Shown in pieces: positions 42,622 through 54,096 of a stretch of DNA of 64,000 bases (its first letter is position 1; every line of letters begins with the position of its first letter). The notes below the pieces were generated by a model. It did no database searches and had not been told where the DNA came from. It was given only the letters and a program-made list of their open reading frames with translations. Location of the stretch: contig NZ_JATACI010000002.1 in the NCBI RefSeq assembly GCF_037892195.1, positions 496,001 through 560,000 on the forward strand. The letters are read 5' to 3'. The position numbers and the translations under genes were made by a program. Source of the DNA: Yoonia sp. GPGPB17. Its GTDB lineage: Bacteria > Pseudomonadota > Alphaproteobacteria > Rhodobacterales > Rhodobacteraceae.

Positions 42622-43845
42622 GTGGATTATAACGCCCGGTTGGACACAGCGATTGAACGGTTGCACGAAGAAGGCCGGTATCGGACTTTCATTGATATTG
42701 AACGCAAGCGCGGCCAGTTCCCCCACGCGACGTGGCGAAAGCCTGATGGCTCAGAAGCCCCTGTGACAGTATGGTGTGGCAATGACTATCTTGGCATGGG
42801 GCAACATCCGGCTGTCCTGGCTGCAATGCACGAAGCAATTGACGCAACCGGTGCAGGGTCGGGCGGTACACGCAACATTTCCGGCACGACTGTATATCAC
42901 AAGCAACTTGAAGCTGAACTGGCGGATTTGCACCGCAAAGATGCAGCCCTTCTCTTTACATCTGCCTATATCGCAAATGATGCCACACTCAGCACATTGC
43001 CAAAGCTGTTTCCGGGCTTGATCATCTATTCCGATGCGTTGAACCATGCCTCCATGATTGAAGGTGTCCGCCGCAACGGCGGGGCCAAGCGTATCTTCCG
43101 CCACAATGATCTTGCACATCTGCGTGAACTACTGGAGGCCGACGACCCTGCGGCGCCAAAAATCATTGCCTTTGAGTCCATCTACTCAATGGATGGTGAT
43201 TTTGCGCCAATCGAAGAGATTTGTGATTTGGCCAATGAGTTTGGCGCGTTGACCTATATCGACGAAGTCCATGCTGTTGGCATGTATGGCCCGCGCGGTG
43301 GGGGCGTGGCCGAGCGTGATGGCCTGATGGATCGTATCGATATTATCAATGGCACGCTGGCCAAAGCCTTTGGCGTGATGGGTGGCTACATTGCCGCAAG
43401 TGCGAAAATGTGTGATGCGATCCGGTCTTACGCGCCGGGCTTTATCTTCACCACATCACTGCCACCTGCAGTCGCAGCAGGAGCTGCGGCCTCGGTCGCC
43501 CATTTGAAGACTGATCAGGCGCTGCGCGAACGGCACCAGACTCAGGCCAAAATCCTGAAACTGCGCCTGAAGGGCATGGGCCTGCCGATCATTGATCATG
43601 GTAGCCATATCGTGCCGCTGATCGTGGGCGATCCGGTGCATACCAAGCAATTGTCAGACATGTTGCTGGCCGATTTCGGGATTTACGTGCAGCCGATCAA
43701 CTTTCCCACCGTCCCACGTGGGACAGAGCGGTTGCGCTTTACACCGTCGCCCGTGCATGGGCCGCGTGAAATGGATGCATTAGTAGGCGCTTTGGACGGA
43801 CTTTGGTCACATTGTGCGCTGAATCGCGCTGAACTGGCTGGTTAA
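42622..43845 (+). CDS. hemA: 5-aminolevulinate synthase
   Basis: PLP enzyme joining glycine and succinyl-CoA to make ALA, the C4 route of tetrapyrrole synthesis typical of alphaproteobacteria; 407 residues. The glycine-rich loop is [11 protein letters not shown], the PLP ring partners are in [10 protein letters not shown] and [12 protein letters not shown], and the Schiff-base Lys is in [12 protein letters not shown]. No heme regulatory CP motif is evident at the N-terminus. Upstream lies a perfect FNR box. Confidence 0.97.
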   Translation: MDYNARLDTAIERLHEEGRYRTFIDIERKRGQFPHATWRKPDGSEAPVTVWCGNDYLGMGQHPAVLAAMHEAIDATGAGSGGTRNISGTTVYHKQLEAELADLHRKDAALLFTSAYIANDATLSTLPKLFPGLIIYSDALNHASMIEGVRRNGGAKRIFRHNDLAHLRELLEADDPAAPKIIAFESIYSMDGDFAPIEEICDLANEFGALTYIDEVHAVGMYGPRGGGVAERDGLMDRIDIINGTLAKAFGVMGGYIAASAKMCDAIRSYAPGFIFTTSLPPAVAAGAAASVAHLKTDQALRERHQTQAKILKLRLKGMGLPIIDHGSHIVPLIVGDPVHTKQLSDMLLADFGIYVQPINFPTVPRGTERLRFTPSPVHGPREMDALVGALDGLWSHCALNRAELAG

Positions 43846-43961
43846 CCCTATATACACCTGTGCATAACTTTGCTGATCGTGCTATTTAGGCTTTAGGCGC
43901 AATTACTGTTTCGATTCGTTACACAACCTGCGCTTAGGGGCATTAAGCGACGGGACAGTCG

Positions 43962-45158
43962 ATGATCGGGAAGACCTTCAAGCGCGCAGACGCATCGGAG
44001 GACGTGCAGGCCACGGGCTTTGACGCATATGAATTGCGCCTTGGTGATTTGATGCGAGGCGAACGTGCGACCATGGGCAAGAGCCTGTTGGACGTGCAGC
44101 GCGAGTTGAAGATCAAGGCCGCTTATATTGCCGCTATCGAAAACGCCGACCCTTCGGCTTTTGACACACCCGGATTTATCGCAGGCTATGTGCGCTCTTA
44201 TGCCCGGTATCTTGATATGGATCCCGATGATGCATTTCAGGCGTTCTGCGATGAAAGCGGATTTGCGACGGCGCATGGTATGTCAGCTGAAGCCTCTTCG
44301 CTGAAGGGCAAGACATTTGACCCGGCCGCTGCCCCGTTGGGCAAGGATATCTTTTCATCCTCAGCGACACCGTTCATTCCGGCCGGAGAGGCGGTTTTAT
44401 CTGGTGTAGAGCCGCGGGCCATTGGGTCCGTTATGGTGCTGATCGCCTTGATCGGTGGCTTGGGTTATGGCGGCTGGACCGTTTTGCAGGAAGTGCAGAA
44501 GGTACAGTTTGCGCCGGTCGAGCAAACACCCGTTGTTCTGTCTGATCTTGATCCTTTGGCTGGTGCGACAAATGCGATCCAGCCGAGTGATCCGTTGGCA
44601 GGTTTCGATGCGCCCTCGCGTCAAGCGTTGGACCGGCTTTATCGCCCGCAGGCGCTGGACGTACCCGTATTGGTCGCGCGCGATGCACCCATTTCGACGC
44701 TCAGCCCCGGCACGATTGGTGCGCTGGTGCCTGATGCGGGTGTGCTTAAGCCATTCCAGAATTGACGGTGGCCGATGCGGATTTCTTAAGCGCCACCTGC
44801 TATTCAGGTTGTGGAACCGGATGTGCCGGAACTGCAACTCGTTGCCGTCCGCCCCGCCTGGGTGCGCGTTCGGTCAGCCGACGGCACCGTCATTTTTGAA
44901 GGTGTAATGGAGCCGGGACAGAATTTTGTGGTGCCTGCAACAGAAGATCCCGCGACCCTGCGTGTCGGCGAAAGCGGCGCGATGTATTTCGCAGTAAACG
45001 GCGTCCACTATGGTCCTGTCGGGCCAGCGGGTGTTGTCACATCCAATGTGGCATTGACCGCGCAAAGTCTTACAGAAACCTATGCCATCGCCGATTTGAA
45101 CGCTGACACAGATCTGGCAGAAATCGTCAATGTGGCCGAGGTTGCCATGGGCGATTAA
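43962..45158 (+). pseudogene. RodZ-like HTH/membrane protein with internal stops
   Basis: The N-terminal RodZ-type helix-turn-helix (FDAYELRLGDLMRGERATMG, LKIKAAYIAAIEN, then FIAGYVRSYARYL) is followed by a membrane segment at about residues 150-167 and a proline/alanine-rich periplasmic linker. The frame stops at 44763-44765 (TGA) and again at 44787-44789 (TAA). It then resumes in the same frame with APPAIQVV and the DUF4115 domain (VAVRPAWVRVRSADG) to 45158. Between about 44755 and 44795 another frame is open, so two compensating indels would restore one protein of about 398 residues. RodZ links MreB to the cell wall. ispG follows, as is usual in this order. Confidence 0.8.
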
Positions 45159-45239
45159 TCGCAGGTGCACCGCCTTGCTGTGGTGCAGATTGCCGCCTAA
45201 GTTAGGCTCAGAGAATGCGCAGTCGAAAGCTGAAATCTG

Positions 45240-46403
45240 ATGTCTTTGAACCATATCCGTCCATGGCGTAACATCTATCGGCGTAAATCGCGTCAGATCA
45301 TGGTGGGCAGCGTACCCGTGGGTGGCGACGCCCCGATTTCAGTCCAGACAATGACGAACACGCTGACAACCGACGTCAAGGCGACGATCGCCCAGGTGCA
45401 GGCGGCTGCTGATGCGGGTGCCGACATCGTACGTATCTCTGTCCCGGACGAAGCATCAAGTGCAGCGCTGAAAGAGATCGTGCCTGAGGTATCTGTCCCA
45501 ATCGTCGCGGATATTCATTTCCACTACAAACGCGGGATCGAAGCGGCAGAGGCTGGTGCGGCTTGCCTACGGATCAATCCCGGCAACATTGGCGACGAAA
45601 AGCGCGTCAAAGAGGTGATCAAAGCGGCCCGTGATCATAACTGTTCGATCCGGATTGGTGTGAATGCCGGGTCATTGGAAAAGCACCTGCTGGATAAATA
45701 TGGCGAACCTTGCCCGGATGCGATGGTTGAGAGCGGCCTCGATCATATCAAGATCCTGCAAGACAACGACTTTCACGAGTTCAAGATTTCCTGCAAAGCG
45801 TCCGATGTCTTCATGGCCGCTGCGGCCTATCAGCAGTTGGCTGAAGCGACGGATGCCCCCATTCACCTTGGCATCACCGAGGCCGGTGGCCTCACGTCGG
45901 GCACGATCAAATCGGCCATTGGCTTGGGTAACCTGCTTTGGATGGGGATTGGCGATACGGTGCGCGTCAGCCTGTCGGCCGATCCTGTGGAAGAGGTAAA
46001 GGTGGGGTACGAAATCCTCAAATCCCTCGGCCTACGCCACCGCGGTGTCAATATCATTTCTTGCCCGTCCTGCGCGCGGCAGGGCTTTGACGTGATCAAG
46101 ACGGTTGAGGAACTGGAAAAACGGCTTGAGCACATCAAGACGCCAATGTCGCTTTCGATCATCGGCTGTGTCGTCAATGGCCCCGGTGAAGCACTGATGA
46201 CGGATGTGGGCTTTACCGGCGGTGGGGCCGGGTCGGGTATGGTTTATCTGGCGGGCAAGCAGAGCCACAAGCAATCCAACGCAGAGATGGTTGATCATAT
46301 CGTTGAGCAGGTCGAAAAAAGGCCGCCGAACTGGATGCGCAAAAGGATGTTGCGGCAGAGTAAGTTGGATCGAGATTCACCTTACCCGTGGTACAGTCAG
46401 TGA
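45240..46403 (+). CDS. ispG: 4-hydroxy-3-methylbut-2-enyl diphosphate synthase (flavodoxin)
   Basis: The penultimate enzyme of the MEP isoprenoid pathway, 387 residues, [4Fe-4S]. Cluster ligands are seen in [11 protein letters not shown] and CVVNGPGEA. The N-terminal TIM barrel opens with [17 protein letters not shown]. It relies on reduced flavodoxin or ferredoxin, for which fpr in this window could be the donor. Confidence 0.97.
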   Translation: MSLNHIRPWRNIYRRKSRQIMVGSVPVGGDAPISVQTMTNTLTTDVKATIAQVQAAADAGADIVRISVPDEASSAALKEIVPEVSVPIVADIHFHYKRGIEAAEAGAACLRINPGNIGDEKRVKEVIKAARDHNCSIRIGVNAGSLEKHLLDKYGEPCPDAMVESGLDHIKILQDNDFHEFKISCKASDVFMAAAAYQQLAEATDAPIHLGITEAGGLTSGTIKSAIGLGNLLWMGIGDTVRVSLSADPVEEVKVGYEILKSLGLRHRGVNIISCPSCARQGFDVIKTVEELEKRLEHIKTPMSLSIIGCVVNGPGEALMTDVGFTGGGAGSGMVYLAGKQSHKQSNAEMVDHIVEQVEKRPPNWMRKRMLRQSKLDRDSPYPWYSQ

Positions 46404-46416
46404 TAGAAGGCAGCCT

Positions 46417-47562
46417 ATGAGACGCTCTGATCGAGGTGATGTTGACCCATTCATCGTGATGGATGTGATGGAAGCCGCCCGCAAGGCCGAGGCGGCGGGT
46501 CTTCATATCATCCATATGGAAGTCGGCCAGCCCGGCACCGGTGCGCCAGAAGCTGCGAAGGCCAAGCTGATCGCCGATATGGCTGATCCGCTGGGCTATA
46601 CGGTGGCCCTTGGGCTGCCAGAATTAAAGGAACGGATCGCTCAGCACTATGCTGATTGGTATGGTGTGACGCTTGATCCGACCCGCGTGGTTATCACCAG
46701 CGGCGCCTCGGGGGCCTTCTTGCTGGCGTTCTCGGCGCTGTTTGACAATGACGCGCGGGTTGGGTTGGGCACGCCGTGCTATCCCTCATACCGCCAGATT
46801 CTGAAGGCGGTTGGCCTGTCGCCGATTGATATCCCAACAACTTTTGCGCAACGGTTTCAGCCCTTACCAACGGATGTGGCCGACCACGATTTGGACGGTT
46901 TGATTGTCGCTTCTCCGGCGAACCCCACAGGCACCATGCTTGACCAAGATGAACTCGCTGCTTTGGCGGCGGCGTGTCAGGCGCAAAACGCGGCTTTGAT
47001 CTCGGACGAAATTTACCACGGTATTGACTATGACAAAGCGCCCGTCAGTGCCTTGCAGGTGACTGATGATGTCTATGTGGTGAATTCATTTTCCAAATAC
47101 TTCTCGATGACAGGGTGGCGGGTTGGCTGGATGATTGTGCCGGAAGACCACGTGCGACAGGTCGAACGACTGGCCCAGAATATGTTTATCTGCGCACCGC
47201 ATGCAGCCCAGCGTCTGGCCTTACATGCGATGGGCTGCACGGATGAGCTTGAGGCGAATAAGGCGGTCTATGCGACCAATCGTAATCTGATGATTGACGG
47301 TTTGAAGTCTGCCGGTTTTACCCGGTTTGCCCCACCTGATGGTGCCTTCTATGTCTATGTTGACGTGTCAGAGTATACCGATGACGCTTTGGCCTTTGCC
47401 GCTGACATTCTGGAACACGCTGGCGTCGCCGTAACGCCCGGTCTTGATTTTGATGCGGCGCGTGGGCACCACTGGCTCAGGTTTTCTTACGCCCGATCAA
47501 CGGCCGATATCACGCAGGGGCTGGACCGGCTGGCGCAGTACATGCAAGGACGGCAGGTATGA
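46417..47562 (+). CDS. PLP-dependent aminotransferase, class I/II
   Basis: A 381-residue fold-type I aminotransferase. PLP contacts include SPANPTGT, SDEIYHGIDY and the Schiff-base Lys in NSFSKYFSMTGWRVGW; the substrate carboxylate Arg is in RFSYARS. Broad substrate range is possible (aspartate, aromatic or alanine). The ATG at 46417 has GAAGG upstream; the open frame back to 46204 overlaps ispG. Its end overlaps the amidase start by ATGA. Confidence 0.92.
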   Translation: MRRSDRGDVDPFIVMDVMEAARKAEAAGLHIIHMEVGQPGTGAPEAAKAKLIADMADPLGYTVALGLPELKERIAQHYADWYGVTLDPTRVVITSGASGAFLLAFSALFDNDARVGLGTPCYPSYRQILKAVGLSPIDIPTTFAQRFQPLPTDVADHDLDGLIVASPANPTGTMLDQDELAALAAACQAQNAALISDEIYHGIDYDKAPVSALQVTDDVYVVNSFSKYFSMTGWRVGWMIVPEDHVRQVERLAQNMFICAPHAAQRLALHAMGCTDELEANKAVYATNRNLMIDGLKSAGFTRFAPPDGAFYVYVDVSEYTDDALAFAADILEHAGVAVTPGLDFDAARGHHWLRFSYARSTADITQGLDRLAQYMQGRQV

Positions 47563-48713
47563 TCCGGTGGGCCTTGGCGTTTCTTTTTACGGCGAATTTC
47601 GCAGCCGCACAGGTCAGCATAGACCCGGACCGTACCAGCGTCAGCGATGGTTGGTGGACGTTGGAGGTGATCGTCGGCCTTAATCAGATCACGCCGTATC
47701 GTGTGTTTACCTTGGCTGAACCGCGCCGTCTGGTGATCGACATTGAAGGCGCTTCCTTTGCCGGACTTGACGCAACCGAACTTTTGTCCGGGGACCGTGC
47801 AGCAGATGTACGGTTTGGTGCTTTGCGTCCGGGATGGTCGCGTATGGTGGTCGATTTGGCCGAACCGCTGATCGTAGCGGAGGCGGGGATGGTGTCGGTG
47901 CCGGAAGGTGCTGATCTGACGATTTTACTGGATCAAACCAGCCCTGAGGTATTTGCCGCGACCGCCGGTGCGCCACCTGATCCCGGATGGGATGTGGTGA
48001 CCGGATTTGACCCCAAGGTGGCCCAAGAACTGGCCCAGAGTGAGGACTTCGTCGTCGTCATTGATCCCGGCCATGGCGGGATCGACGCGGGCGCGGTGCG
48101 CGGCGGGATCAAGGAAGCAGACCTGATGTTGTTGATGGGTGCGGAACTGGCGGTCATGCTGAATGCGCAAGAGGGCGTTCAGTCCGTCATGACGCGGGAC
48201 ATTGACACCTTTGTTCCCCTCTCCGCGCGGCTGACATTTGCACGCGAGGTGGGGGCTGATCTTTTCATCTCGTTGCACGCTGATGCGCTGGAAGAGGACG
48301 CTGTGCGCGGGGCAACGATCTATACGCTGCCGACCGGTGGCGGGACGGCGGCGGCGCAACGTCATGTTGAACGTCACGAAAGGGGTGATCTGCTGGCCGG
48401 GGTTGATCTGAACAATGCGGATGATCGCATCGCCACCGCCCTGATGGACCTTGCCCGGGCAGAGACCGGACCAGAGGCCCGCCGCATTGCCGATGCGCTG
48501 GTCGCGTCAATGCAGGCGCAAGGCGTTCTGATGAACAACACCCCAAGGCGCGAGGGCCTGTTTGCCGTACTGACAGCGGCGGATTTTCCCAGCGTGTTGG
48601 TTGAGGCAGGCTTTCTGTCCAACGCCGAGGACCGCGCGGTGCTGGCCACCGCAGAAGGCCGTGCGCGGATTGCGCGGGCCATCCGGGACACAGTTGTGCT
48701 GCTGGCCCGCTAG
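47559..48713 (+). CDS. N-acetylmuramoyl-L-alanine amidase (AmiC-like)
   Basis: A 384-residue periplasmic hydrolase cutting the stem peptide from peptidoglycan, used in cell separation. A signal peptide occupies residues 1-17 (ending FAAAQ), an AMIN targeting domain residues about 25-130, and an Amidase_3 zinc domain follows with VVIDPGHGGIDAGAVRGG, HADALEEDAV and the C-terminal VLVEAGFLSNAED. It is coupled to the aminotransferase. In related genomes it directly precedes mrcA; here a methyltransferase gene intervenes on the other strand. Confidence 0.95.
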   Translation: MIRWALAFLFTANFAAAQVSIDPDRTSVSDGWWTLEVIVGLNQITPYRVFTLAEPRRLVIDIEGASFAGLDATELLSGDRAADVRFGALRPGWSRMVVDLAEPLIVAEAGMVSVPEGADLTILLDQTSPEVFAATAGAPPDPGWDVVTGFDPKVAQELAQSEDFVVVIDPGHGGIDAGAVRGGIKEADLMLLMGAELAVMLNAQEGVQSVMTRDIDTFVPLSARLTFAREVGADLFISLHADALEEDAVRGATIYTLPTGGGTAAAQRHVERHERGDLLAGVDLNNADDRIATALMDLARAETGPEARRIADALVASMQAQGVLMNNTPRREGLFAVLTAADFPSVLVEAGFLSNAEDRAVLATAEGRARIARAIRDTVVLLAR

Positions 48714-49320
48714 GGGCCGACGTATTGCGCCAGCCAGACAGTATGTTGTCCGCATTCGGGGTCTTCAGGCGTATAGCGCAAGACTTTGAAGCCATTGTCG
48801 GTCAGCAGCGCATGGTATTCGGCCGGGTCAAGTGAGGCATGATAAATCGGGGCATCCGCCAGCTTACCGATGGCTTCGCCCGCCATATGGCCAGAGGTGA
48901 ACATCAGTGCCGCGCGCGGCGCGCTATGGGTGGCAAACCGGGCAAACATAGGTCGCTGATCATCTGCTGAAAGATGAAAAAAGCTGTTCCACGCCAAAAT
49001 CGCGTCAAAGCTGCGGTCAAGGCTAATGGTCCGCATATCGGCCTTTGTCGTCTCTGCTTGCGGTATGTTCTGCGCGTAAAGCTGTATCATCGTGTCGGCC
49101 GCATCCACACCGGTCAGCACGGCCCCCGCTCGGCGAGATAAGTGGCCATTGGTTGACCAGAACCGCAGCCTAAATCCAACACACGCACTGCACCCATTGG
49201 ACGCGGTGCCGCAGCAAGGAAGCGGTCCAGCCACTGCTTTTCCATCAGGCTGCGGTTGCGTTGCTTCGCCCAGGCTTGGCCCAGGCGCTCATATGCGGGA
49301 ATGACATCTTCGGCTTGCAT
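48710..49320 (-). pseudogene. class I SAM-dependent methyltransferase, frameshifted
   Basis: The N-terminal part (MQAEDVIPAYERLGQ, LDLGCGSGQPMATYLAERG) carries SAM motif I and ends early. The rest (AVLTGVDAADTMIQLYA, then ILAWNSFFHLSADDQ) is one base out of frame. The break is the five-base C run at 49123-49127 (five G on the coding strand); a sixth would give the continuous ERGAVLTGVD and a protein of about 203 residues. Its stop overlaps the amidase stop by 3-4 bp, converging. The substrate is unknown. Confidence 0.85.
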
Positions 49321-49478
49321 AAGGGTCAAATGCACGCCCGCGCACGGTAAGGCAATGCCTGCTGAAAAAGTGATCAAATGCCCGGCATCTTCTGGCCGAA
49401 CCTGGCGTTTGACCTTTTGACCACAGGGCCCTGTCCGCGTATAAGCAGGCTAAACAGACAGGACTGGGTCCAAATCCC

Positions 49479-51995
49479 GTGGTACGCTTTTTTCTTTCGT
49501 TTCTTGGCGGTCTTTTTACGCTGCTGACCCTTGGTGCCATCATGGGTGCGCTGGCTATTGGTGGGGTGCTCTACATGTATGGGCGCGACCTGCCGAGTTA
49601 TGAGACCCTGTCGCAGTATACACCGAAAACCATCAGTCGAATCTATTCGGGCGAAGGTCAGATCATTGACGAATTCGCCGTCGAGCGGCGTTTGTTCACG
49701 CCCGCCGAGGAAATCCCCGACATCGTGAAGCAGGCGTTCATCTCTGCCGAAGACAAGAATTTCTATGAACACGCTGGCTATGACGCGATGGGCATGGTGT
49801 CGGCTTTTGTCGACGCGGTCGAATCGCGCGGTGAGAACGTCCGTGGGGCCTCAACCATTACGCAGCAGGTGATGAAGAACTTCCTGTTGGATGGCTCCCG
49901 TTCGGTTGAGCGGAAGATCAAAGAGATCATTCTGGCGGTGCGTATCGAAGGCGCGATGCCCAAAGAGCGTATTCTGGAACTATACCTCAATGAAATTTTT
50001 CTGGGCCAGAATAGTTTTGGCGTTACCGCCGCAGCGTTGACCTATTTCAACAAACCGTTGACAGAACTGACGCCGGGCGAGGCCGCCTATCTTGCTGCCT
50101 TGCCGAAGTCGCCCAGCAACCGCCACCCGGTGCGCGACCGCGAGTCGGCCGTGTTCTGGCGCAACAATACCCTGCGCGAGATGTTCGAGAACGGCTATAT
50201 CGATCAGGCGACCTATGACACCGAGCGTAACGCGCCGCTGCTGTCCGTACAGGGCGGTGACTATGACGACTTCCGAGATAGCCTGCCAGAGCGCGACTAC
50301 TTCACAGATGAAATCCGTCGCCAGCTGAGCCAGAACTTTGGTGAGGAAGAGTTTTTCTCGGGTGGCCTGTCGATCCGCGCAACGGTTGATCCTGAACTGC
50401 AAGTCACCGCGCGCCATTCACTGCAACGCGCGTTGGAAGAGTACGACCGCGACCAGGGTATTTGGCGTGGGACTGAACAAACGATTCCCGAAGACACGTT
50501 GGGCGATGAGACCGCGTGGCGTGCCGCCTTGGCCGCGACGAATGTACCGCGCGACATTGATTTGGACGGTCAGTGGTATCCTGCCGTGATCCGAGAGGTG
50601 GCCGAGAACACACTGACGATCGGGATCGAAGGTGTCCAAGACACCGAAGCAGAACCCTTTGTGGTGCCACGCGTCGATATCCGCTGGCTGGTTGGTGACT
50701 TCTTTGACAACTATACGGCCGGTGACGTGGTGCATGTGCGCCGCTTGTTGGACGGGGACGGTAACTTTGAACGCTGGTCGCTGCGGCAGGTCCCCGAAGT
50801 GCAGGGCGGTTTCATGGCGATGGACGTGAACACCGGTCGTGTGATCGCGATGCAAGGCGGGTTCAGCTATCAGCATTCGGTCTTTAACCGTGCGACGCAA
50901 GCGCAGCGTCAGCCAGGCTCTTCTTTCAAGCCCTTTGTCTATGCCGCAGCGCTGGACAGCGGCTATTCGCCCGCGACGATCATTGTGGACGCGCCCATCA
51001 CGCTCAACACGCCGCAAGGCACATGGCGGCCGCGCAACTCTTCGAACCAGTTTTACGGGCCCACACCGATGCGCACCGGGATTGAACGGTCGCGGAACCT
51101 GATGACCATTCGTTTGGCGCAAGAAATCAGCATTGATACGGTGGGGCGCTATGCAGAACGCTTTGGCGTGTATGAAGATATGAACCGCGTGCTTGCGGCC
51201 TCGCTGGGGTCTGATGAGACGACTTTGTTCAAGATGGTCGCGGCCTATGCGATGTTTGCGAATGGCGGCGAGCGGGTGGAACCCACCTTGGTCGACCGTG
51301 TGCAAGATCGCTACGGTTATACCGTCTATCGCCATGATCAGCGGACGTGCCTTGACTGTAACCAAACCAACCTGCCCGAGGGTGACGCGCCGCGCATCAT
51401 GACCAACCGCGACCGGGTGATGAATGAGATCACAGCCTATCAACTGACCTCGATGATGCGGGGCGTTGTGGATCGCGGGACTGCGAGCAGCACTGTGAAC
51501 CTGCCGGTGCCAATTGCGGGCAAGACCGGGACGACGAACGAGGCTAAAGATGTGTGGTTCGTGGGCTTCTCATCGAACATCGTGGCAGGTTGCTACATTG
51601 GCTATGACACGCCCCGCAGCTTGGGTCGCGGTGCATCGGGTGGTGGGTTCTGTGGTCCGGTGTTCAATCGTTTCATGAGTGAGGCGATCGAGAAATATGG
51701 CTCGGGTCCGTTCCGGACACCGGCAGACTGCCAATTTATCAACATCGACCGCTTCAGCGGCGCACGTTTGCCGCAAGATGCCTCTGGCGACAACGTCGTG
51801 CGCGAATGCTTCCGCCCAGGGGAAGAGCCGCTTTTCGGGATCATGTTTGACGGTGGCTTTGCGATGGGCGCCGACTTGCCACTGTTCCAAGAGGCGCAAG
51901 CGGCACAGCGTCAGGTGACCACATCAACAGGCGAAACTGCGACCGTTGGTGAAAAGGCGACCTTTGGCACATTGTCGTCAGGCGGTCTTTACTAG
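49479..51995 (+). CDS. mrcA: penicillin-binding protein 1A
   Basis: An 838-residue bifunctional class A PBP. Membrane anchor at residues about 5-32. The glycosyltransferase domain has [13 protein letters not shown] (catalytic Glu) and [13 protein letters not shown]. The OB-like insert is at about residues 310-430. The transpeptidase has SxxK in PGSSFKPF, SxN in ERSRNLM and KTG in [12 protein letters not shown]. The start is the GTG at 49479. It elongates glycan strands and cross-links them, probably with the amidase and RodZ-like protein as partners in cell growth. Confidence 0.97.
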   Translation: MVRFFLSFLGGLFTLLTLGAIMGALAIGGVLYMYGRDLPSYETLSQYTPKTISRIYSGEGQIIDEFAVERRLFTPAEEIPDIVKQAFISAEDKNFYEHAGYDAMGMVSAFVDAVESRGENVRGASTITQQVMKNFLLDGSRSVERKIKEIILAVRIEGAMPKERILELYLNEIFLGQNSFGVTAAALTYFNKPLTELTPGEAAYLAALPKSPSNRHPVRDRESAVFWRNNTLREMFENGYIDQATYDTERNAPLLSVQGGDYDDFRDSLPERDYFTDEIRRQLSQNFGEEEFFSGGLSIRATVDPELQVTARHSLQRALEEYDRDQGIWRGTEQTIPEDTLGDETAWRAALAATNVPRDIDLDGQWYPAVIREVAENTLTIGIEGVQDTEAEPFVVPRVDIRWLVGDFFDNYTAGDVVHVRRLLDGDGNFERWSLRQVPEVQGGFMAMDVNTGRVIAMQGGFSYQHSVFNRATQAQRQPGSSFKPFVYAAALDSGYSPATIIVDAPITLNTPQGTWRPRNSSNQFYGPTPMRTGIERSRNLMTIRLAQEISIDTVGRYAERFGVYEDMNRVLAASLGSDETTLFKMVAAYAMFANGGERVEPTLVDRVQDRYGYTVYRHDQRTCLDCNQTNLPEGDAPRIMTNRDRVMNEITAYQLTSMMRGVVDRGTASSTVNLPVPIAGKTGTTNEAKDVWFVGFSSNIVAGCYIGYDTPRSLGRGASGGGFCGPVFNRFMSEAIEKYGSGPFRTPADCQFINIDRFSGARLPQDASGDNVVRECFRPGEEPLFGIMFDGGFAMGADLPLFQEAQAAQRQVTTSTGETATVGEKATFGTLSSGGLY

Positions 51996-52072
51996 GCCCT
52001 TGCGCTTGTGGCGCGCCAATGGGCGCGCTAAGACCACTCCACTGGAAATCGACGACCAAAGACAGGTGCCCC

Positions 52073-53197
52073 ATGCGCGCAGAATTGCAAAATACTGTAG
52101 AAGCGATTGAGAAATCGCTCAGCTTGCTCGCACAGCGGATGGACCGGGAAACAGCCCCGCACCGCCTGGAAGAGTTCAACGCGCGTGTCGAAGAGCCAAC
52201 ACTCTGGGACGATCCTGAAGCGGCGCAGAAACTGATGCGCGAACGCCAGTTGCTGGTCGACGCGATGGGCAACTATGACGGTATTTCGCAAGAGTTGTCC
52301 GACAACATTGAACTGATTGAATTGGGCGAGATGGAGGACGATGCCGAGGTCGTTGCGGAAGCTGAGACCGCTTTGGCCGCTCTGGCAGATAAGGCTGCCA
52401 AGAAAGAGCTTGAAGCCCTGCTGGATGGTGAGGCCGATGGCAACGATACGTTCCTTGAGATCAACGCCGGGGCCGGTGGGACGGAAAGCTGTGACTGGGC
52501 CAATATGCTGGCACGCATGTATGTCCGATGGGCCGAAAAGAAGGGCTATAAGGTGGAGCTACAGGCCGAGCAGGCTGGTGATGAGGCCGGGATCAAATCG
52601 GCGTCTTACAAGATCAGCGGGCACAATGCCTATGGCTGGCTGAAGTCAGAAAGCGGCGTGCACCGTTTGGTGCGGATATCGCCCTTTGACAGTGCGGCTA
52701 AGCGGCACACGTCCTTTACGTCTGTGAAGGTCTATCCGGTGGTGGATGACAACATCGAAATTGAAGTGAACCCGTCCGATATTCGCATTGATACCTATCG
52801 GTCCTCTGGCGCTGGTGGTCAGCACGTCAACACAACCGACTCAGCCGTGCGGATCACGCACGCGCCGACCGGAATCGTTGTGACCAGTTCCGAGAAATCG
52901 CAACACCAGAACCGCGATATTGCGATGAAGGCACTGAAATCCCGGCTTTATCAGATCGAGTTGGACAAGCGCTCTGCCTTGGTCAACGAGGCACACGAGA
53001 ATGCCGGGGACGCCGGTTGGGGCAATCAAATCCGGTCTTATGTTTTGCAGCCTTATCAAATGGTCAAAGATTTGCGGACGAATTTTGAAACGTCAGACAC
53101 CAAGGGTGTGCTGGATGGCGATCTGGATGGGCTGATGGCTGCCACACTGGCCATGGATGTCTCTGGGAAAAGCCGGGCAGAGGCGAACGCCGAGTAA
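52073..53197 (+). CDS. prfB: peptide chain release factor 2
   Basis: RF2, 374 residues, releases peptides at UGA and UAA. The stop-codon recognition tripeptide SPF is in RISPFDS, and the catalytic GGQ is in [14 protein letters not shown]. Unlike E. coli prfB there is no in-frame UGA near codon 26, so no programmed frameshift. The ATG at 52073 (MRAELQN) is chosen over 52019. It follows mrcA by 77 bp. Confidence 0.97.
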   Translation: MRAELQNTVEAIEKSLSLLAQRMDRETAPHRLEEFNARVEEPTLWDDPEAAQKLMRERQLLVDAMGNYDGISQELSDNIELIELGEMEDDAEVVAEAETALAALADKAAKKELEALLDGEADGNDTFLEINAGAGGTESCDWANMLARMYVRWAEKKGYKVELQAEQAGDEAGIKSASYKISGHNAYGWLKSESGVHRLVRISPFDSAAKRHTSFTSVKVYPVVDDNIEIEVNPSDIRIDTYRSSGAGGQHVNTTDSAVRITHAPTGIVVTSSEKSQHQNRDIAMKALKSRLYQIELDKRSALVNEAHENAGDAGWGNQIRSYVLQPYQMVKDLRTNFETSDTKGVLDGDLDGLMAATLAMDVSGKSRAEANAE

Positions 53198-53269
53198 GCG
53201 ATCCACTTGCCAATGGTGCATGCTTGGGGTGATGATGGTCCCAGGGTCAGCAACGTTGGGAGCCGTGGC

Positions 53270-54043
53270 ATGACATCAACCGATACGCTGAGCGGTGGCA
53301 CCGAAAAACTGGTGGTGCAGGATCTGAGCCTGTCCGACATCACCGAAAGCCTGCGCGCGGGCCTGCGGGATTTTCGGCGTGCACCGCAGTTTGGCTTGTT
53401 TTTTAGTGCGGTTTATGTGGTTGGCGGGTTTCTGATGCTGTGGGTCGGGGCAGGGCATGTGACGTGGACCTTGGCGACCTCATTGGGGTTTCCGCTGATC
53501 GCGCCTTTTGCGGCGGCCGGTCTTTACGAAGTCAGCCGTCGTATGGAAAAGGACGAACCCCTTAAGTGGGGCGGCGTGCTGGGCATTGTCTGGAATGAAC
53601 GGACCCGGCAATTGCCTTGGCTAGGTGCAATCATCGTCATCTACTTTCTGTTCTGGACCTTTCTGGCCCATATGATCTTTGCCCTTTTCATGGGGCTGTC
53701 GACCATGACGAATGTGACCGATAGTTTTGAGGTGTTTTTGACACCAAACGGGATTGCGATGATTGTGGTGGAACTTGGTGTCGGGGCTGTACTCGCTTTC
53801 GTGCTGTTCTCGATGACCGTGGTCAGCTTGCCTTTAGTGCTACATCGCGAGGTGGACTTTGTGACCGCCATGCTGACCAGTATGCAAGCTGTGCGCGCGA
53901 ACCTCTTTGTCATGTTGGTCTGGGCCAGCATCATTGCAGTCTTGTCATTGCTGGCGCTGCTGCCATGGTTTTTGGGATTGATGGTCGTTCTGCCTGTCTT
54001 GGGGCATGCAACGTGGCATCTATATCGGCGCGCCTTGGCATAA
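53270..54043 (+). CDS. DUF2189 multi-spanning membrane protein
   Basis: A 257-residue protein with about six membrane segments after a 50-residue soluble start (LSDITESLRAGLRDFRRAP). It is typical of the DUF2189 family of Rhodobacterales, often near cytochrome oxidase or envelope genes. The ATG at 53270 follows GGGAG; the frame is open upstream to 53207. Function is unknown. Confidence 0.85.
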   Translation: MTSTDTLSGGTEKLVVQDLSLSDITESLRAGLRDFRRAPQFGLFFSAVYVVGGFLMLWVGAGHVTWTLATSLGFPLIAPFAAAGLYEVSRRMEKDEPLKWGGVLGIVWNERTRQLPWLGAIIVIYFLFWTFLAHMIFALFMGLSTMTNVTDSFEVFLTPNGIAMIVVELGVGAVLAFVLFSMTVVSLPLVLHREVDFVTAMLTSMQAVRANLFVMLVWASIIAVLSLLALLPWFLGLMVVLPVLGHATWHLYRRALA

Positions 54044-54047
54044 GATG

Positions 54048-54080
54048 CAAAAAGGGCGCCCCGAAGGACGCCCTATTTTA
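54048..54080. terminator. terminator between DUF2189 and bactofilin genes
   Basis: AGGGCG / CGCCCT stem (54053-54058 and 54069-54074), loop of 10, then TATTTTATT. An A-run on the left may let it serve the convergent bactofilin gene too. Confidence 0.7.
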
Positions 54081-54096
54081 TTAGAGCGAATGCCGC

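Noticed and set aside
50418..51443. 341-residue minus-strand frame opposite mrcA
   Set aside because: A shadow frame rich in His/Arg without domains; mrcA is intact.
52019..52200. Programmed frameshift in prfB
   Set aside because: No in-frame UGA or slippery CUU-UGA is present near the start; the gene is a single frame.
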